A stretch of 7,879 bases of DNA from JACCXJ01 sp052387115 (lineage in GTDB: Bacteria > Pseudomonadota > Gammaproteobacteria > JACCXJ01). The notes under the pieces are model-generated. The model searched no databases. It was given only the letters and a program-made list of their open reading frames with translations, and had not been told where the DNA came from. Made by a program: the position numbers and the translations under genes. The stretch lies in assembly GCA_052387115.1 (NCBI GenBank), contig JBQTJM010000163.1:1-7879 (forward strand), written 5' to 3'. Below, piece by piece: positions 6,155-7,879 of the stretch; positions within the stretch are counted from its first letter, which is position 1; each line of letters opens with the position of its first letter.

Positions 6155-6156
6155 TG

Positions 6157-6810
6157 ATGCGCCGCTTGTTACTCCTATTGGGAGCCCTCACCCTCGCCGC
6201 CGTGTGGCTGGGACCGCTGGCTGAAACGGCGCGCCGGGCGTTTTCTGCGCACATGCTGATGCACATGGGTGTGGTGGCCGTCGCCGCGCCGCTCCTGGCA
6301 CTGGGCGTCACGGGCGGGCGGTTCGATCCGGTGCTAAAAATGCCGCGGCTGTTCGCCCCCATCCCCGCCTCCGTGCTGGAACTGGTTGTAGTGTGGACCT
6401 GGCACGCGCCCATGCTACACCATGCGGCACGGCATAGCACCATAGGGTTGATAGCCGAACAGGGGATGTTTCTGCTCTCCGCTCTGCTCTTGTGGCTATC
6501 CGCTTATGGCGGTAATAACGGGCATGACGCCCGCCGTGCCGCAGGAGTCGTCGGTTTACTGCTGACTTCGATCCACATGACCTTGCTCGGGGCACTGCTC
6601 GCGCTCGCGCCGCGAGCCCTTTACGTGCATGCGGGCGGATTCGGCGGGCTCACGCCGCTCACGGACCAAGATCTCGGCGGGGCGATTATGCTCCTCGTCG
6701 GAGGCGTATCCTACCTCCTCGGCGGCCTTGGGCTGATGGCCGGATTACTGAGATGGAAAGGGGCGGGAATAAACAGGGCTGGCCCAAAAGCTTACCGGTC
6801 GCGGGCATGA
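6157..6810 (+). CDS. ctaG: Cytochrome c oxidase assembly protein, CtaG of the caa3 type
   Basis: The 217-residue integral membrane protein matches the caa3_CtaG family (as in Bacillus CtaG), which is needed for active caa3 oxidase and is thought to help form the CuB centre. It is not related to the Cox11 proteins also named CtaG in many proteobacteria. Family marks are the early AHMLMHM (His32, His36), the WTWHAPMLHHA stretch (His83, His88, His89), SIHMTLLGALLA (His140), and PLTDQDLGGAIM (169-178 area). These His and Met residues lie in or near helices and could bind copper. About six helices are visible. The ATG at 6157 follows AGAAGG at a good distance; a GTG at 6154 overlapping the previous stop is an alternative. 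Its stop overlaps the next start by four bases (ATGA), so translation is probably coupled. The family is somewhat short here compared with Gram-positive members near 300 residues. Confidence 0.92.
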   Translation: MRRLLLLLGALTLAAVWLGPLAETARRAFSAHMLMHMGVVAVAAPLLALGVTGGRFDPVLKMPRLFAPIPASVLELVVVWTWHAPMLHHAARHSTIGLIAEQGMFLLSALLLWLSAYGGNNGHDARRAAGVVGLLLTSIHMTLLGALLALAPRALYVHAGGFGGLTPLTDQDLGGAIMLLVGGVSYLLGGLGLMAGLLRWKGAGINRAGPKAYRSRA

Positions 6811-7879
6811 ATCAGTGGCCGAGGTATACTGCCGTCATCCTCGGCGGGCTCGCCATCGGGGGATTCCTGATCGCCGCGTCCGGGATCGTGCCGATGAAAG
6901 CCAGCTCCGGACACTGGGCAATCACTGACTGGTTTTTGCACTTTGCCATGCGTCGGTCCATTGCTACCCAGAGCTTAGGCATAGAGTCCCCGGCCCTCGA
7001 CCAACCGGGGCTGGTGCTCAAAGGCGCCGGTCACTACGAGACGGGTTGCGCTCCTTGCCACGGCAGCCCAAAGCGCCCCCCGAGGTTCGCGGAGGCGATG
7101 ACGCCTCGGCCGCCCTACCTTCCGCCGCGGCTTTCCGAGTGGAGCTCCGACGATCTGTTCTACGTGGTGAAGCATGGCGTCAAATTCACCGGAATGCCAG
7201 GTTGGCCCGCGTTACGGCGTGACGATGAAGTGTGGGCGATGGTGGCATTTCTGCGTAAGCTCCCGAGCCTCGGTGCCGAGGAATATCGTTGGCTGGCGTA
7301 TGGCGAGAACAAGGTTGCGCTGACGGAGCGTCCGGAGGCAACACCAATCGCAGTCACGGAAAGCTGTACGCGTTGTCACGCTACCGATGGCCGAGGTCGC
7401 GGCGCCGGCGCGTTCCCGAAGCTTGCGGGTCAGCGTCCTGCTTATTTCGCTGCCACGCTGAAGGCTTATGCGCGCGGCGAACGTCACAGCGGCATCATGG
7501 AGCCGATTGCGGCAGCCCTTAGTAGCGCGGAGGTGCGCGAGCTAGCCCGCTACTATGCCAGCTTGCCGGGTCCTGCAGCGATGCGCCCCGACCCGGCAAC
7601 GGCTCGGGCGAACGAGCGCGGCAAAAAGATCGCCGAGGATGGCGCCCCAAAGCAACGAGTGCCTGCTTGTGTTGCATGCCACGGACCCAGCTCCGTGCGC
7701 CGCAACCCGGCTTATCCCGTGCTCACCGGTCAGTATGCCGACTATCTCGTACTGCAACTACAACTTTTCAAAGCGCAGCAGCGTGGCGGCTCCGACTATG
7801 CCCACATCATGCGCCGGGTTGCGGCCGGCCTGAGCGTAGCGCAGATGCGCGATGTTGCGCGGTACTATGCCTCGTTGAC
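6807..7879 (+). CDS. Membrane-anchored tri-heme cytochrome c, cut by the right edge
   Basis: The 357 visible residues start with an N-terminal anchor helix (about 8-29), so the rest lies in the periplasm. Three class I heme c sites follow: CAPCH (81-85) with Met130 in TGMPGWP, CTRCH (187-191) with Met231 in SGIMEP, and CVACH (288-292) with Met335 in AHIM. The segment after the anchor, SGHWAITDWFLHFAMRRS, and the WAMVAFLRKLP segment are typical of cytochromes encoded next to caa3-type oxidases. The second and third domains repeat the same pattern (heme, LAGQ or LTGQ, aromatic stretch, axial Met, ARYYASL), like di-heme cytochrome c4. The ATG overlaps the ctaG stop (ATGA). The frame is still open at the right edge, within the second copy of ARYYASL, so probably few residues are missing. 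It likely passes electrons from the bc1 complex or another donor to the heme c of CtaC; that is inferred from position. Confidence 0.93.
   Translation, partial: MNQWPRYTAVILGGLAIGGFLIAASGIVPMKASSGHWAITDWFLHFAMRRSIATQSLGIESPALDQPGLVLKGAGHYETGCAPCHGSPKRPPRFAEAMTPRPPYLPPRLSEWSSDDLFYVVKHGVKFTGMPGWPALRRDDEVWAMVAFLRKLPSLGAEEYRWLAYGENKVALTERPEATPIAVTESCTRCHATDGRGRGAGAFPKLAGQRPAYFAATLKAYARGERHSGIMEPIAAALSSAEVRELARYYASLPGPAAMRPDPATARANERGKKIAEDGAPKQRVPACVACHGPSSVRRNPAYPVLTGQYADYLVLQLQLFKAQQRGGSDYAHIMRRVAAGLSVAQMRDVARYYASL

Noticed and set aside
1..7879. tRNA or rRNA genes, CRISPR arrays, transposase genes, insertion-sequence ends
   Set aside because: Reading both strands by eye, I found no tRNA-like cloverleaf with a T-loop motif, no regularly spaced repeats, and no transposase motif.

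Overview
The window comes from a GC-rich Gram-negative bacterium, most likely a proteobacterium. The signs are lipoprotein signal peptides with Leu/Ala/Gly-Cys lipoboxes, strong GGAGG-type ribosome binding sites, and an aa3/caa3-type cytochrome c oxidase operon of proteobacterial layout. The species cannot be named from the sequence.

Left part (1-1420, accessory-looking). The left edge holds a headless glycosyltransferase fragment on the minus strand. It is fused out of frame to the start codon and signal peptide of an unrelated exported protein, so a rearrangement junction lies near 230-240. Upstream of it on the same strand is an intact small BON-domain lipoprotein (467-781). The stretch from 782 to 1420 has no intact gene. 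It does hold a good candidate for a small plus-strand gene broken by a single-base insertion (1002-1212), plus palindromes and weak promoter-like sequence.

Middle part (1421-2196). A two-gene plus-strand unit encodes an exported protein with two canonical EF-hands (1421-1702) and a 53-residue proline/alanine-rich lipoprotein (1730-1891). A strong intrinsic terminator closes it. A gene-free leader follows, with a 16-bp perfect palindrome and a second terminator-like hairpin that ends 57 bp before the first oxidase gene.

Right part (2197-7879). Five tightly packed or overlapping plus-strand genes form a terminal-oxidase operon: ctaC (subunit II with CuA and a fused cytochrome c domain), a ctaD-ctaE fusion (subunit I+III), a 124-residue three-helix membrane protein, ctaG of the caa3 assembly family, and a membrane-anchored tri-heme cytochrome c that runs off the right edge. 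Electrons would plausibly pass from the tri-heme cytochrome to the heme c and CuA of CtaC, then to heme a and the heme a3/CuB site of the fusion subunit, where O2 is reduced to water and protons are pumped. CtaG would help insert copper.

I do not see a wholly new system. The points most worth a second look are the Gln at the K-channel lysine position of the oxidase, the tri-heme donor in the operon, the frameshifted small gene, and the chimeric junction at the left edge.
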